Shown: positions 12,001-23,463 of the stretch, piece by piece
Layout: each line of letters opens with the position of its first letter
How positions within the stretch are numbered: the first letter of the stretch is position 1
DNA from: Kappaphycus alvarezii
Taxonomy: Eukaryota > Rhodophyta > Florideophyceae > Gigartinales > Solieriaceae
Length of the DNA stretch: 64,000 nucleotides
Assembly: GCA_002205965.3 (NCBI GenBank)
Contig: NADL03000110.1
Location: forward strand, 124,001 to 188,000
Direction: 5' to 3'
Made by a program: the position numbers and the translations under genes
Notes under the pieces: generated by a model
Databases searched by the model: none
Told to the model about the DNA's origin: nothing
The model's input: only the letters and a program-made list of their open reading frames with translations

Positions 12001-14700
12001 TGAATAAATCACGCTCCCTTCCGTTCTCCATAAGAAACGTACCCTGTATGTCTCGGAGGCCTTGTGATTTTGTGCTTTCCAGCTAGCAGCTCACATTCTA
12101 GAGAGTGATTACGATAAACTATGACACAATAGGGACACAAGAAAAATCTTCCTGGGTAACGCAATCAGTCTTATAAATTATGCGCTAGCCTACCATAGCA
12201 AAAGAGCCTACAAACATATTAAAATTTTTAATTAAACGTCCTCCTCATTACGTTAGTACGAAATAGAGATACTATTACCAATATGATATCCAGCACTTTT
12301 AGTGAGCTTATTTTTGGAATAAGTAATTTGAAAACAGTCTCGACTCTCATTTCACTGTTTGTACTTGGCCATTTAGACCGTACTTGAAAAACATCAGTTG
12401 AACAAAAGAGAATATCAAACGCGTTGATATGACTAAAACGTTTGCTGTGGTTATCGATAATTTTATCCATGTTCCTCTGTCTTAGTTACAGTTCAGATCA
12501 AAAATAAATCTCGAGCTCACGGGTAAAGCAAGTAATTCTATTACTGTGGTAGACAATAGAAAGGATTTGTTGAGAAACTGATCCAGTTCAATCATAAATG
12601 AATGGGCAATGAGTCCCGAATTTTGGTCCCCATAATTTCTTCTTAGTTTTACAATATATTAAATGCAGTAGTAGGTGCCAGACCATCACTTATTATAGAC
12701 TTCAATCCTGCAAGCTTGTGAGTAAAAATTTCAGACAATGTATTTAGTAAAATGCATTTACGTGGATTGAAACTTCTTAACTGCAGTGCCACGCTTTTGT
12801 ACATTGAAAGAATTGCAAATTACTCCGAATGTAATTGAAGCCTAATTGAGCAAATGAAAAGACTATAGGATTATGTAAATTAAATTTACATAAATTAAAA
12901 AATGTAAAAATAGAGCAGCGCAGCAATAACAAAATCTTTCAAAAATGCTTTACGACAGTACCAGTACTTTTGTAAAGTAGAGTCAAATGGAAGAATATCT
13001 ACGTGATATTTTCTATCTCCAACAACATGAAAAATGTGATAGACAGGTGCAGAAATATTGAATTTCATCCCCATAATATTTCTTTTATTTTGAAAATTTT
13101 CGGCGGCCACCAAGAAAAGTTAGGAATAAATGATAATTGTCTACGTTCTCTTTTTCTTAAACACTAGCATGGTCGACCTTTTGTATCTTCTTTGTTACAT
13201 AGCGCTTTACTCACAAAATCCCCCGTTCTCAGCATTCAGAGCTCCCTTACTAAACATCGCCCTATTTCCCAGATTTTAGAACTGAAAACGATGAATTCTG
13301 AAACATTATGCTGAAATTCTGTTTGCTTAAATATCAGTAAAGTAATTGATTGAAACGTAGCTCATAAAATATCCTGAAATAAATACTAGAGCTTCGTGGC
13401 GCTACTTATTGTTTTCAGGTTTACCATTACATACATATGGTCTGCAGTGCTTACCAGTACAGTTCATATACACCCCAATAGCTATGAAAAGAGCGACATT
13501 AACCTTCTAGGGACGGTAACTTTTTGGGGAAGATTCAATCCTTAGGTCATGAGTTATATTCTAAAATAGTATCCAAAGATCGCATATCGCTATTCAAGTT
13601 TTACTATGTTTGTAAACGCTCTTCTTTTCTTTCTTTTTTATTCGGATGAATATGAGGGTTTTTATAGCCCCGGGAGGCCATTTTCTGTTTATTATGGCAA
13701 TTTTCGTTTGTCGTATATATTCTGATATCAGAGTAGAAACGAGATATCCTTTTCTGGCTCAGATATCCGTATTTAGATAAAGCCAAGTCAAAGAGCTGAA
13801 ATGTAAAAGAGTAAATGAAAAATTCGCATCTCCTAGACTGTATGATGTCCTAGGTCAATTAAATTCCTTTTTGTGCATATCTCTTTAGTTGATCAGTTCT
13901 AAGTCACTATGATAAGTCACTGTGAACCTCTCAAATTAAAAAGTTGAGGATTAAATATTATTTAGAAAAGACTAAAATTTTATCACAAAAAATACTACAA
14001 TTTCTCCAGGTTGCAAATGCTCTTTATTGTACACGGACTTGCTAGAAGTTTTTGAGACATACTTATCATCTTAACCAACATTTTTTTGAAAGGATAGAGT
14101 TGTTACTCTAGTAAATTTAAAGCATTCCGAAATATCCTTAAATAATTCCGAAGCAGTTTTTGAGGGAAGAATACGCAGTTTAAGTATGTGGTAAAATATC
14201 TGTGTTTTACAGTAACGATATTTACTCTTGAAAAAAAACGCGCCCTGTTATCAGTTTGCCCAGAATCGTAGCTACATGAATCAATATCGGGTTGAGAATC
14301 AAATTTTGGCAACAATTTGTGTTGTTTCAAAATCTGAGCCCGAAGAACGAGGACAGAAACTCATTTAACGAATCTACTTAAAAATTCAATTATATCTATT
14401 TTGGATGGCTCTGAGCTATAAAATTTTATTACAGTTTTAGAAAATTCTCTTTGCGGATTTTTTTGGCACGGTACTCCTTTTGACTAAGAAGAATTTGTTA
14501 ACCATGTATCCATGCAATATCATTATTCAAAGAAATGCTTATGTAATCGATGGAATTTATAAAAATGACCTTTAAAATTCTTTCATTGACTTGATAGAAT
14601 TTTCTGGAAAAAGAAAAATTCATCGAGTAATTCTGTGGAGTCTGATATATTTAAAGACTAGGAAGGGTTCACTTTTTGTGAAACTTTTGTTCTTTTTAAT
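12001..14700. other. AT-rich region, nothing recognised
   Basis: About 2.7 kb of AT-rich sequence with only short open frames (80 codons or fewer) that resemble no family I know. It may be decayed transposable-element DNA, but I see no terminal repeats or motifs to support that. Confidence 0.5.
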
Positions 14701-14720
14701 GCAACGACTATTCTTGATAA

Positions 14721-15206
14721 ATGAAAAGTTTATCCCAGACAGAAACTAGGCGAGCTGTTGGTATCACTCAGGTATTTGTGTGCGGACGCAGCCACTCTAT
14801 TCTAGTCCTCGTTGTCTTTCCTCTGTCTCTAAACTTCACTCTTTTTGTCTTCCCTCCGACCGGCATAGTAAGCTTCGGCTCCGGGGGCTATGGTAAAAGT
14901 ATTCTCGACGAAACTTCTCGGCTTACTAGCCTTTGACCCTAGGGCCCCGTGGCGCTGCTGCTTTGATGGTCCATTCCTCCAGCTATGATCCTTTCGGCGA
15001 GGTTTGATGCTCGAGCCGAGGCACTTACAGATATGACCTTCTCGAGATACGGCATTGTTCCTGTAGATGCCGGAAAAAACCTTGGCCACCCGTTCTTTTC
15101 CCGGAAGATGGCGTCTTTGGCTGGAGTTGATACAAGAGGGTTGGTCCCTGGAAGTTTTCTTTTTTTGGCACTGGGCGTTATCCCGAAGGATCAGGGTGCA
15201 ACAAAA
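14721..15206 (-). mobile_element. Retroelement internal fragment beside LTR
   Basis: GC-richer sequence adjoining the LTR-like repeat at 15207-15489. The minus strand is open for much of this length but contains no motif I can name. Immediately inside the LTR the minus strand reads TTTTGTTGCACCCTGATCC, which is in the right place for a primer-binding site. It is best read as a broken leader/gag remnant of an LTR element. Confidence 0.35.
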
Positions 15207-15489
15207 TGTTACAACCCGCTGTAAATCAGACAGAATGGCAAATCTAATAGATATTTTGGCCTTCTGTCGGATTGAAAGAACTCGTGGCACAGACAAACTT
15301 TTGTCAATATACCGGATGTGGGGGTTTAGGCGCACACCAGGCAATCGCTGGTTGAACTGGTTGTCTTTTTATTGTCCCCGTGAAACAGGCCAGAGCCTCA
15401 GACCGGGGTTTATATTTACAGTCCGAATATTCCAAACCTCAATAAACAGTAGTACAATAAAATATTTTCATTAAAACGTTGCGACTACA
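15207..15489 (-). repeat. Probable single LTR (~283 bp)
   Basis: This segment has LTR-like ends in both directions: TGTTACAACC at one end and GCGACTACA at the other, so on the minus strand it reads TGTAGTCGC...TTGTAACA. It is bounded by sequence of different composition. No second copy was found in the window, so it may be a solo or orphan LTR. No convincing target duplication was seen. Confidence 0.4.
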
Positions 15490-16440
15490 GTACCAAAATC
15501 GCTGGTTTCTTTATCGTTCCAACGGTAGTACTGTAGTGAAACACAATTTTTGTGGTCCAAATTTGGACCCACGGCGCATTACAATGCTGTCCACAAATTT
15601 CTTCACAACGAATTCCTGGCTATTTACGTCATTGAGAGGCTTTAGTTTAAGTCTTTTGTTATTTATTATACATCTTCAAAGTAAAAGTACAGATGTATTC
15701 TGAAGATAATTAATTATTTTATGCTTAGAAATGGCCTAGTTCGCCGATAACTTTGATAATGAAGTCCTTTATTTCTGATGGCACTTGAAAGGTTTACGGT
15801 TGTTTTTCCATTGGAAGATATATGGAGTCTATGCAGTAGACGTAGCGGGGGTAGAAATAATTGATCCCTCTTTGATAACAGTACTACTGCCTTCAAATGC
15901 TTAATGGCAAGGGGTTTGGGTGTTTTACTCTTGGGAAGGTGGTTATTTTACTCATTAATTTTCATCAGTACTTGTAAAGGGCCACTAAAATTGACTACCT
16001 TTGGAGCGGGAGGCAACATCTGAGACACGTTCGAGATCTATCCTAAATTTTTCCAATTTACATATTTTGCTAAAACAATGGAGGCAGAATTATTCGAAAG
16101 TGACTTTCGTCGTCAACCACCTCTCGCCCTCCCACAGGAGGGTGCACACTTTTAATCCATTCACTTCCCTCAATGTGGCAGTCTCCACAAAGTATAGGAG
16201 ATGTAAATCTTTTATTGTACCTTCTGTGAGAGTAGGCTCGAGCCTATCCCTGTATCCACTCTCGGAGGTTGGCACCCAGCGACGTCTGCAGGGTGCTAAT
16301 GGATTAGCACCGTCGCGCGGAACGTGGCCGTTATGACGATTGAAACGTGTGTAAGGTCCGCGCCGTGCTTACCTAAAGGCACGCTGCGGCGGCCGTTATG
16401 TCCAACGTAGCATGCCTGCTGGCCGGCCTTAGGCCAGCTT
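15490..16440. other. Mixed intergenic or element debris with GC-rich end
   Basis: The first 750 bases hold no recognisable gene. The last 190 bases become GC-rich and carry two inverted repeats: a near-perfect hairpin at 16292-16311 and the palindromic gctggccggccttaggccagc phrase near 16420. Confidence 0.4.
16292..16311. repeat. Short perfect inverted repeat
   Basis: The 20 bases GGTGCTAATGGATTAGCACC form two perfect 9-base arms around a GG centre. Flanking GCGAC and GTCGC could extend the stem imperfectly. It sits in a GC-rich patch just before the first gene island. Function is unknown; it could be an element end. Confidence 0.6.
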
Positions 16441-16983
16441 TTTAGGGAAAATGAAGAGTACTGCTGGTCACCCTCTAGGATATTCCGGGCCGCAAAAGAC
16501 CATATCTTTCAAACATTCAAGCAACCCGCATTCCCCCCTATCTTCTAGTCTGTTTGATAAAGCAACCTGTCCCCCCTTTGCCAACATGTCAGTATCTGCA
16601 TCAAAGAAATTATGCGAAGAAACTTACAAACATACGTGTACAGCATTGTAAGGAAATCAATCATTTGACGCATGTACAGTACTGTATACAGTATATTGTG
16701 TGAACTAACACTTGTAAACAATCTAATCAATGACTCATTTGACTGCGCTACCAGCAACTGTACCCTTTATCCGGTGCTCTCATCTCTCGTACCACTGCAG
16801 TGAACCGACCCTATTCACCCCACTTGGTGTTCCTTAACAGGCACGGTTAGCTCTAAGGTAGCACTATAGCCAAACAACGGCCTTGTAGTGCTCATGATCA
16901 AGGGGAAACACTCAGAAGCGGCGGCAATTTCACTCGAAAAAAACTAGTCCTCCGAACCATTCTCCTGGATAGCTGCGTTCACG

Positions 16984-17540
16984 ATGCTTTGTTCTCCTGA
17001 ACACATCAACAGTTTGTGGTGGTCTCACCATCCAGTCGAATGTCATGGATGTTTCAATGGTTTGCCTACAAGACAAGCAACGAGGTTGTTGCAGTTTGAG
17101 CACCGTCGTCGCGTGGCACCTTATTGCTTTGGACTCAAAGGCTTACCGCAGCTGGGTCAATGCTTAATGCTGCATGCCTGATGGCTGGTCTCCAGCCCAT
17201 TCTCTGCGGTGATCAGGGCGCGTGGCTGATTCTGCATCTCCTCCACGTTCTCTTTTCGCGGACAAGTGGCCATATTTTGGGAAATGATCCTACTTTTCAA
17301 ATGTTATACTACCCATACCCACACTTTGCCTTGATGACGTGTTACCCGGCAAACGCTCACCCCATCCCTGAAATTATGTATCAGTCCCAAGGTTTACTGA
17401 CAGCAGCAGCTACCACGCTCCGTCTCTATCAACAACGTTTTGCTTACATTTCTGCGACAGTGGTGTGCGCCCCTTTTAGACATGGGAGCAAAAATCAGTG
17501 CCGGGTTTCAACATTGTGCACGGCGACGGTGCGGAAATGA
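16984..17540 (+). other. Unidentified open frames upstream of dioxygenase tail
   Basis: Two overlapping plus-strand open stretches (16984-17181 and 17124-17540, the latter 138 codons) occupy GC-balanced DNA next to the dioxygenase gene. Neither resembles a family I know. The minus strand of the same region also gives a cysteine-rich phrase (RRRCSNCNNLVAC near 17090), so the coding strand is not settled. This may be a frame-broken host gene or non-coding. Confidence 0.2.
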
Positions 17541-17608
17541 TTTACACGAGTACGCAGTAGCCATACGGCACGACCGATTTGTACCCCGTCTTCACCCTCA
17601 AGACTCTC

Positions 17609-18415
17609 CTACTCTCCATGGAACACAAACTGCGACACGGCCAGACCCGACATTTCCCCCCCGTCGAGCGCCTTCCCCTGCCCCTCACCCGCCGCGGCCA
17701 CAAGCAACATTGGTGTGAAATGTTCCGGTGTCGGATGTGCAAACTTGGCACAAGGGGCGTCGGCCCATGCTTTGAATCTTTTTTCCCGTTCGTCATCTTT
17801 TCAGGGTTGCAGTTTCTCTCAACCACGCATCCCACACACGTGACTTGCGTTCATCCTCCTGTTGTGCGGCTTGTCATGCGGGGAACGGAAAAAGGCGTCA
17901 AAGTTATGAAACGAAGCGCCACTACCAATAATAAGGACGCCTTCGCGACGAAGGGGAGCCAGGGCGACGCCGAGGGCCCAGAGTTGTTCTGCGGGTGCGG
18001 AGGCTGGGTGGGAGAGGGAGAGGATGGGATGTGCGCATCGGGATACATGAGCTTGAAAGGGACGAAGACGCCGTGATCGAAACCGCGGGTGGAGTCTTTG
18101 GCGTAGGGGATGTGTGCGGCGTCGAGGAGGGAGGCGACTCGTTTGGCGAGGGGTGGGTTTCCAGGGGCGGGGTAGGTGATTGAGTAGGCGGCGGGTGGGA
18201 AGTTGTAGTAGTCGTAGAGGAGCGGGGGTGAGGGGAGGTGAGAAGGGTGGGGGTGGGGGTGAAAAGTGGGGGAGAGGACTAGGATGGAAGTGGGACGGGG
18301 GAGAAGGGCGGAGAGGCGGCGGAGGGAGTTTGTTGACGCGTGGTTGTTGGTTGAGGAGTGGAAGGGGCCCGCCGCCGTGGTTGAGGTACACGGTGGGGAG
18401 TGGAGTTACGACCAT
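17609..18415 (-). CDS. LigB/DODA-type extradiol ring-cleavage dioxygenase (frame-broken)
   Basis: This is a class III extradiol dioxygenase of the LigB/DODA family, a non-haem Fe(II) enzyme that opens catechol rings such as DOPA. The start at 18415 gives PTVYLNHGGGPLPLL with the first metal-site histidine. Further on come YDYYNFPPAAYSITYPAP, GFDHGVFVPFKLMYPDAHIP (second histidine region), then ALAPLRREGVLIIGSGASFH, and near the end FAHPTPEHFTPMLL, the conserved C-terminal histidine block. Total span 807 bp (about 268 codons) equals the usual family length, with no sign of introns. The reading frame changes about three times (near 18.34, 18.02 and 17.85 kb), each by what looks like a single base. 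So it is either a recent pseudogene or a live gene with assembly indels. The natural substrate cannot be told from sequence. Confidence 0.88.
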
Positions 18416-19380
18416 AGCGTGGAGTTAGGCGAGAGGATCGGGAGAGCGGGAGAGGTGACGTGAAGGTTGGGAAGAGGTTGCTTCAGAGAGAGAACGAGGA
18501 AGGCGGTGGGGTGAAAACAGCATTGGCACTGATACACGGAAGGGGCTGAAACTAATAAGCAAGCGCCTGAATTTGATGAGACAATTGCCATCTCATAAAG
18601 CCATTATGGACTATTGTAGAAATTGGGTAAGATGCTTGCACTCATTCGCCCCATTGGGCAATGCAACACGAACCAAAAATTTGCCAATGAGAAATGCCAC
18701 TATGCTCCAACCCTCTTCTTGCCCTATGGCTTACAGTGTAATGGCAACATTCACCTCTATTCTAATCCAACGGGAGAATACGCCCTGCACAAATCCATGC
18801 GGGAAAAAGGCGAGGGTGTGAGGGGATATGCACGAAAGCGGGTGGTCAACGAGTGCATTTACGAGTTTTTGCAGTAGCGATGGAGTGCATTGCAAAGACG
18901 TTGTGACGGGGCGTTTGCCCGCCATCATACTTGCAGGTCAGGGCATGCTTCCCCATCGGATCCAGAACTGGAGCGACGACAACGGAACGGGGAGAGCAGA
19001 CCAAGCACCGCGATTGTCTTCTTTAATGTTTGAAAGATGCGATTGGCTGTGTCCCAGGATATGCCGTCAGATATTTGATGTTAGCAGTGATATCTACTCC
19101 GTAACCTCCTCTACAATGCCGGCTCAAGAGCAGCAATCAGGCATGCTGCGTTGGGCATTTGGGCCGTTGCGCCATGCCTTTGAGATACAACCGACCACAT
19201 CTTCCATACATGAAAAACTATGCATCTGATTCATTTATTCCAAACTAAATCTTTTTTTCCAAGGTTTCGGCATTACAGCCGTCACAAGCTAAATATAGCC
19301 CTTTAGTCAGCTCTTTGTCCGAAATCAAACAAGTCTTCACCACACCAGCTGATCTAGTCTAGCTAGGGGGAGGATAATTT
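18416..19380. other. Dioxygenase upstream region, no gene recognised
   Basis: This lies upstream of the dioxygenase start and should contain its promoter. A plus-strand open frame at 18623-18877 (84 codons) and others on both strands show no recognisable motif. No TATA box or other element was assigned with confidence. Confidence 0.35.
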
Positions 19381-19386
19381 TTTAGT

Positions 19387-19850
19387 GTGTTCACATATCT
19401 GCACCCCGACACGCACCCGCCACAACACAAATTGGATCCTTCCCATCCTTTCTCACCTCCCCATCCTCAAGGGCACCCACGTCGCCTCGCCCTACGCAGG
19501 TCTCTGCATTGGTTCCCACATCACCCAATGCTTTCGACAACGCCCCACACAACCGCTACCAGGACCATGGAACTCCTCCGGAACAACGCGCTCACCGACA
19601 GCCATCTCTTACTATTACGGGACGCCATCATTGTACTGTATTCTCATCGCTAGAAGGGGCCACTGCATTGCATCCCCTACCATCTGTATCCCCCAAAGTG
19701 TGTGCTCTTCTGACACACACCCAATTCCGACCAAACAAGATCCACCACTTTCTGCATTACAGTATTCACTTGCAAGATTACCCTGACAACACAGCCTCTC
19801 TCTAGTCTAGAGGCGGCTTTTCGTCAGGAGAATAAATAAATATTCACCCC
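19387..19850 (+). other. Possible frame-broken gene, unidentified
   Basis: All three plus-strand frames give partly protein-like sequence, and the plausible coding frame switches along the region. Examples are TMELLRNNALTDSHLLLLRD near 19565-19625 and FRPNKIHHFLHYSIHLQDYP near 19728-19787. AATAAATAAATA follows at 19831-19842 and could include a polyadenylation signal. This is the same single-base frame-switch pattern as in the named neighbours. No family was recognised. Confidence 0.3.
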
Positions 19851-20263
19851 CCATGCAGGAACTGGGCTAGACTAGCTCAGGATATCTTCTGCTATCAATT
19901 ACAGACATTCCGTAACCAAGTACAGTTATTCTGAGCGCGTCATCTTACGCAACGTCAAAAGGCCACAATCTGCGCTGAGTAATCGATGTAACAGAACTTA
20001 CACAACTACAGTTTATCGACTGTCCCAGCGTGATATTTTAAGACTAGATTAGTGGATTTTCCTTTTAAATAATCCTTGAACCACCATTAAACCACCATCC
20101 TCTCAAACACGCGTGGCGGCACTTTGCTGGGGATACACCAAAATGCTTGAAACAGTTGCCTTCATTCTCCACACGCAACCGCACCTTTGCTACCCTTCCG
20201 TACGTATGCTCATCCCACCCGACCTACACACTCACTCGTCTCCACCACAATCCACATCTATCA

Positions 20264-20875
20264 ATGTCTAGTCCTCAACCTCAGCCACATCAACTAGATA
20301 TCCCCGATATCCAAATCCGTCCCGCCTGCCCATCAGACGCTCCAGCCCTCCAAATTCTCCTTCAGGCTTCATTTCTACCTCGCCCCACCACTCGCAACCG
20401 GCCAATGAACGCCAAAACCTTCTTAACATCCTCACCAAACCCAACCCTCACCTTCTCTCCTGCGGCACTTATTACGTCGCCAGCCATGTCGCCCAGGTCA
20501 TCGCCTGTGCGGCTGGACTTTCACAGCCCACCGAGACTCCACCCCCATATCACAACCAACCGAACAGTGCAGTCCCGAGAACCACCGCCCATCTCCGCCA
20601 TTTTGCCACACACCCGCATGGAAAAGACGGGGCATTGGACGGCGCATATTCGAGCAATGTCTCCACGACGGAAAGAGCTGGGTGTGAAAACATTTCACGT
20701 TTGCTCCATGGGCAACTCCGTGTCTTTTTACCGCCAGCTGGGATTCGAAGAGCTCGAAAAGAGAACCATGACGTTAGGAGGGGTCAGTTTTAACGTCGTT
20801 GATATGATCCGAGTGGAAGGGCAGAGCGACGCGGTGACGCAAGCTGGGGACGGGCCTGCTGTCGCGGATGTGTGA
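20264..20875 (+). CDS. GNAT-family N-acetyltransferase (frame-broken)
   Basis: A probable acetyl-CoA-dependent acyltransferase of the GNAT fold. The chosen start at 20264 places IPDIQIRPACPSDAPALQIL (beta1-alpha1) near the N-terminus; an upstream in-frame ATG at 20147 is possible but adds only Pro/Thr-rich sequence. A beta-strand segment near 20465 reads CGTYYVASHVAQVIACA. The acetyl-CoA loop reads RRGIGRRIFEQCLHDGK near 20630, and the C-terminal part NSVSFYRQLGFEELEKR is typical of the fold's end. The 612-bp span (about 203 codons) is normal for the family. These blocks lie in different frames, so there are at least three frame changes and no obvious nonsense substitutions. The substrate is unknown. 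Confidence 0.8.
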   Translation: MSSPQPQPHQLDIPDIQIRPACPSDAPALQILLQASFLPRPTTRNRPMNAKTFLTSSPNPTLTFSPAALITSPAMSPRSSPVRLDFHSPPRLHPHITTNRTVQSREPPPISAILPHTRMEKTGHWTAHIRAMSPRRKELGVKTFHVCSMGNSVSFYRQLGFEELEKRTMTLGGVSFNVVDMIRVEGQSDAVTQAGDGPAVADV

Positions 20876-21895
20876 CTGACACGGTCACACGGTCGGACGG
20901 TGTATGGGAATCTTCTGGAATGAGTACTCAAGGAAGCCGAAGAGGCAATGGCGATGGATGTTGCCATGATCATGTGAAGAATCGTAAAGATGATACCAGG
21001 TACTAGATGAGGGAAGCCGCTAGCAGCAACCCTGCAATTTCTAGGGAGAAAAGACCGGTTTCTTCATTGAGATGTTAGGATTGGCTGGAACCTATTTGGA
21101 ATTGTAAATCTCGTAGGGTAAAGTCGCTGGGCACATCGCCTGGCACGGAAGGGAATGCAATAGACTGCAACGTTTGATAAGGACTCGTGCATATTTGAGT
21201 CGCTCCCCCAAACTTAGTACTGTATGTATGCATATCTAAATCTGTTCTTTTTAATCCCGTAGGGAATATCTGCCCTCACTTCGGGAAGTGCCAATGGTTT
21301 GATTACAAGTTTTCAAGTGGTTTGATTACAAGTAGATAGAACTCTCAACCTTTCCATTACTCGCAGTAAACCACCCCTTTACCCCCCCTTCGGGAAGTGG
21401 CCCTACCTTCCAAGTATAAACCTACCCTAGGTTCCCCTCTTCTGTGAAGTACGCAGTGGCAGAAATATCCAATTCAGTATGCTTACAGGCTGGGCTCCAG
21501 CTGGTTCTCAACAGAGTTCACGGTGCCTTTCTGATCGAATATATCTTCTAGTACTAAGACTCCCAACTAATCCCTTTCCTGATCCGTGAGTTTGTATGCC
21601 TACAGTTCACCGTAACCCTTAGGGCTACATGTGACCTTATGCCTCAGTTGTAGAATACCTTTTGAGGGTCTCAATAATTGTCAAATTTTTATGTGAAAGG
21701 GTGGTACCAGGAACCTCTGGTGTCACCCACATCACAATGATTGGTGCATGCGCAAGAGGGGAAATATTTGTGTTATTTTAATGTAGACCTTTTATTTCTT
21801 AATATTCAGGGGGGTCACGCATGAGCCCCATCTATTGTAGAGGTCAGGTGGCGGGGTAGGTGCGCAGTTTACGGTGATTCGGAATAACCGCGGTA
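20876..21895. other. Intergenic region between acetyltransferase and Tc1 element
   Basis: No gene recognised. A 17-base phrase (gtggtttgattacaagt or close) occurs twice in direct order near 21295 and 21320, and 'cttcgggaagtg' occurs twice (near 21280 and 21390). The function of these short repeats is not evident. Confidence 0.4.
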
Positions 21896-21922
21896 CACTC
21901 CCCGAAATAATGTTAGGACCAA
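21896..21922 (+). repeat. Tc1 left terminal inverted repeat
   Basis: CACTCCCCGAAATAATGTTA plus AGGACCAA; pairs with the complement of 23435-23461 with about two differences. Preceded by TA. Confidence 0.9.
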
Positions 21923-22062
21923 GCCGTGAATGTGAGCCCCAGTGCCAACGGAACGCTACTGGGCGAGGATGTTATTCGTGAACAATTGAGCAGCCAGTAG
22001 AAACTAAATGAACACCGAAATTAAACACTTGTCTTGCATCTACGCTACATGATTACCCCATT

Positions 22063-22092
22063 TTCTTGGTCCTGTTATTATTTCGGACGAAA
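22063..22092 (+). repeat. Subterminal TIR-like repeat (left) in Tc1 copy 1
   Basis: TTCTTGGTCCTGTTATTATT then TCGGACGAAA, resembling the inner half of the terminal repeat. AGGACCAA follows at about 22100, so the pair can form a hairpin. A similar phrase lies at 23252-23280 in the same orientation and at about 45964-45988 in copy 2. This could be an internal transposase-binding site as in IR/DR-type Tc1 elements. Confidence 0.6.
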
Positions 22093-22229
22093 TATTCATA
22101 GGACCAACTCTGAAAATCAACTTCAGCGCCCAGACCACATTACCATTCAATATAATACGGACTTGCTTCTTTCCTAAATATCTTAGGGAGCAAAATATAA
22201 CCAAAAAAAATCAGCAAAGACAGACAACA

Positions 22230-23232
22230 ATGGGCCGAGGAAAACCATTGACAGAACAATAAAAGGGAGCGATTCTCGCTTTATTTCATCAAATGACCCC
22301 TATAGAAAAATTGCTGAGATCATCAAGCGCTCCAAAACGGCTGAGCATAACTTTATTGTGTCTCAAACAATGCCGGAAAAGAAAAAAAGGCAGGCTCTCG
22401 AAAAAAATCATCAAGTACGCAACAGCGGGCTCTTTTTAGGCATGCTTCAACCGGAAATTACACTGCTCGCGAACTGAAAACAAATCTGAATCTGTCAATA
22501 TCAGTACGAAGGTTACAGGAGATACTATCGGGAAGAGTTCATATGATCTACAAAAAAAGAAAACTGTCCCCTCGATGACGGTTGATCATAAAAAGGCACG
22601 TGTTGAATGGGCAAAGAACCACGTCACTTGGTCTCTCTCTGATTGGAAGGATGTAATATTTACAGATGAGAAGAAGTTTAATCTGGACGGGCAGATGGAT
22701 TTGCCTCCTTTTGGCATGATTTGAGGAAAAAATCAGAGGTATTCTCCAGTCGACAACAAGGAGGGAAATCACTAATGGTTTGGGGGGCTATTTCATACAA
22801 GAGTGTCTCGCATCTTGCAACTATATTTGAATTCAGGATTCCAAGCTGTAATGTGATGTTTTGGACGCTGCTTTACTGCCATTTGCAGAGAGTGAAGTAG
22901 GAGACAACTTTATTCTTCAGCACGACAACGCTGCTACTCCTAGAAGTGATTACGCGAGATCCTGGTTGGACAGTAATGATGTTTACACACTACCTTGGCC
23001 AGCAAAATCACCAGATTTAAACCCAATTGAGAATGTCTGGGGTATTCTCGCGAGGGCAGTCTGCAAAAATAACCTCCAGTTTCATCCCTTAGAGGATTTG
23101 GAAGAGTGTATTAATGACGCATGGTCACGAATTAACCAGCGCACTTTAAAAAATCTTTTTCTGTCTATGCCGCGTCGCTTCATAGAGGAAATTGAGAAAA
23201 GGGGAATTGCCCTCATTGATGAAAGGATTTAA
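22230..23232 (+). pseudogene. Tc1-like transposase (DD34E type), broken
   Basis: A cut-and-paste transposase. The start at 22230 gives MGRGKPLTEQ, but the next codon is TAA where copy 2 has glutamine. N-terminal helix-turn-helix traces follow (ARELKTNLNLSISVRRLQEI near 22460), then WSLSDWKDVIFTDEKKFNLD near 22630 with the first catalytic Asp. The open C-terminal part at 22861-23232 contains FILQHDNAATPRSDYARSWL (second Asp) and PWPAKSPDLNPIENVWG (catalytic Glu). The Asp to Glu spacing is 34 residues by count, the Tc1 signature. Besides the early stop there are several frame changes, so it is inactive. Total length is about 334 codons, the usual Tc1 size. Confidence 0.88.
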
Positions 23233-23251
23233 ATAAAATACGCATGTTTTT

Positions 23252-23280
23252 TTCTTGGTCCTATTTTAGTTCGTCTGAAA
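23252..23280 (+). repeat. Subterminal TIR-like repeat (right) in Tc1 copy 1
   Basis: TTCTTGGTCCTATTTTAGTT then CGTCTGAAA, lying 20 bases after the transposase stop, in direct orientation to 22063-22092. Confidence 0.6.
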
Positions 23281-23434
23281 TCACGGTCCTAATTTATTTT
23301 CGATCCTGTACTCCCTTTGTACTGGACAATTTAAAATAATTGAATATCATCTTACTATTGCATGCACTTATACATGCGAGGAGGGCTTTTTTGTATATAC
23401 TGTACGCTACTTGGAGCTACAGTATGAAATTGTG

Positions 23435-23461
23435 TTGGTCCTAATAATGTTTCGGGGAGTG
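23435..23461 (-). repeat. Tc1 right terminal inverted repeat
   Basis: TTGGTCCTAATAATGTTTCG plus GGGAGTG, the complement of the left terminal repeat, followed by TA at 23462-23463. Confidence 0.9.
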
Positions 23462-23463
23462 TA

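Larger units (their letters stand above)
21896..23461 (+). mobile_element. Tc1/mariner-like DNA transposon, copy 1 (1566 bp)
   Basis: Terminal inverted repeats of about 27 bp (CACTCCCCGAAATAATGTTA... at the left, its complement at 23435-23461) are each flanked by TA (21894-21895 and 23462-23463), the invariant Tc1/mariner target. The transposase lies inside on the plus strand. A related copy of almost the same length sits at 44606-46172 in reverse. The inner flanks carry TIR-like subterminal repeats at 22063-22092 and 23252-23280. Confidence 0.92.

Noticed and set aside
17995-18463. Gly/Arg-rich plus-strand open frames
   Set aside because: They lie antisense to the dioxygenase and are low-complexity mirror images of its Pro-rich stretch.
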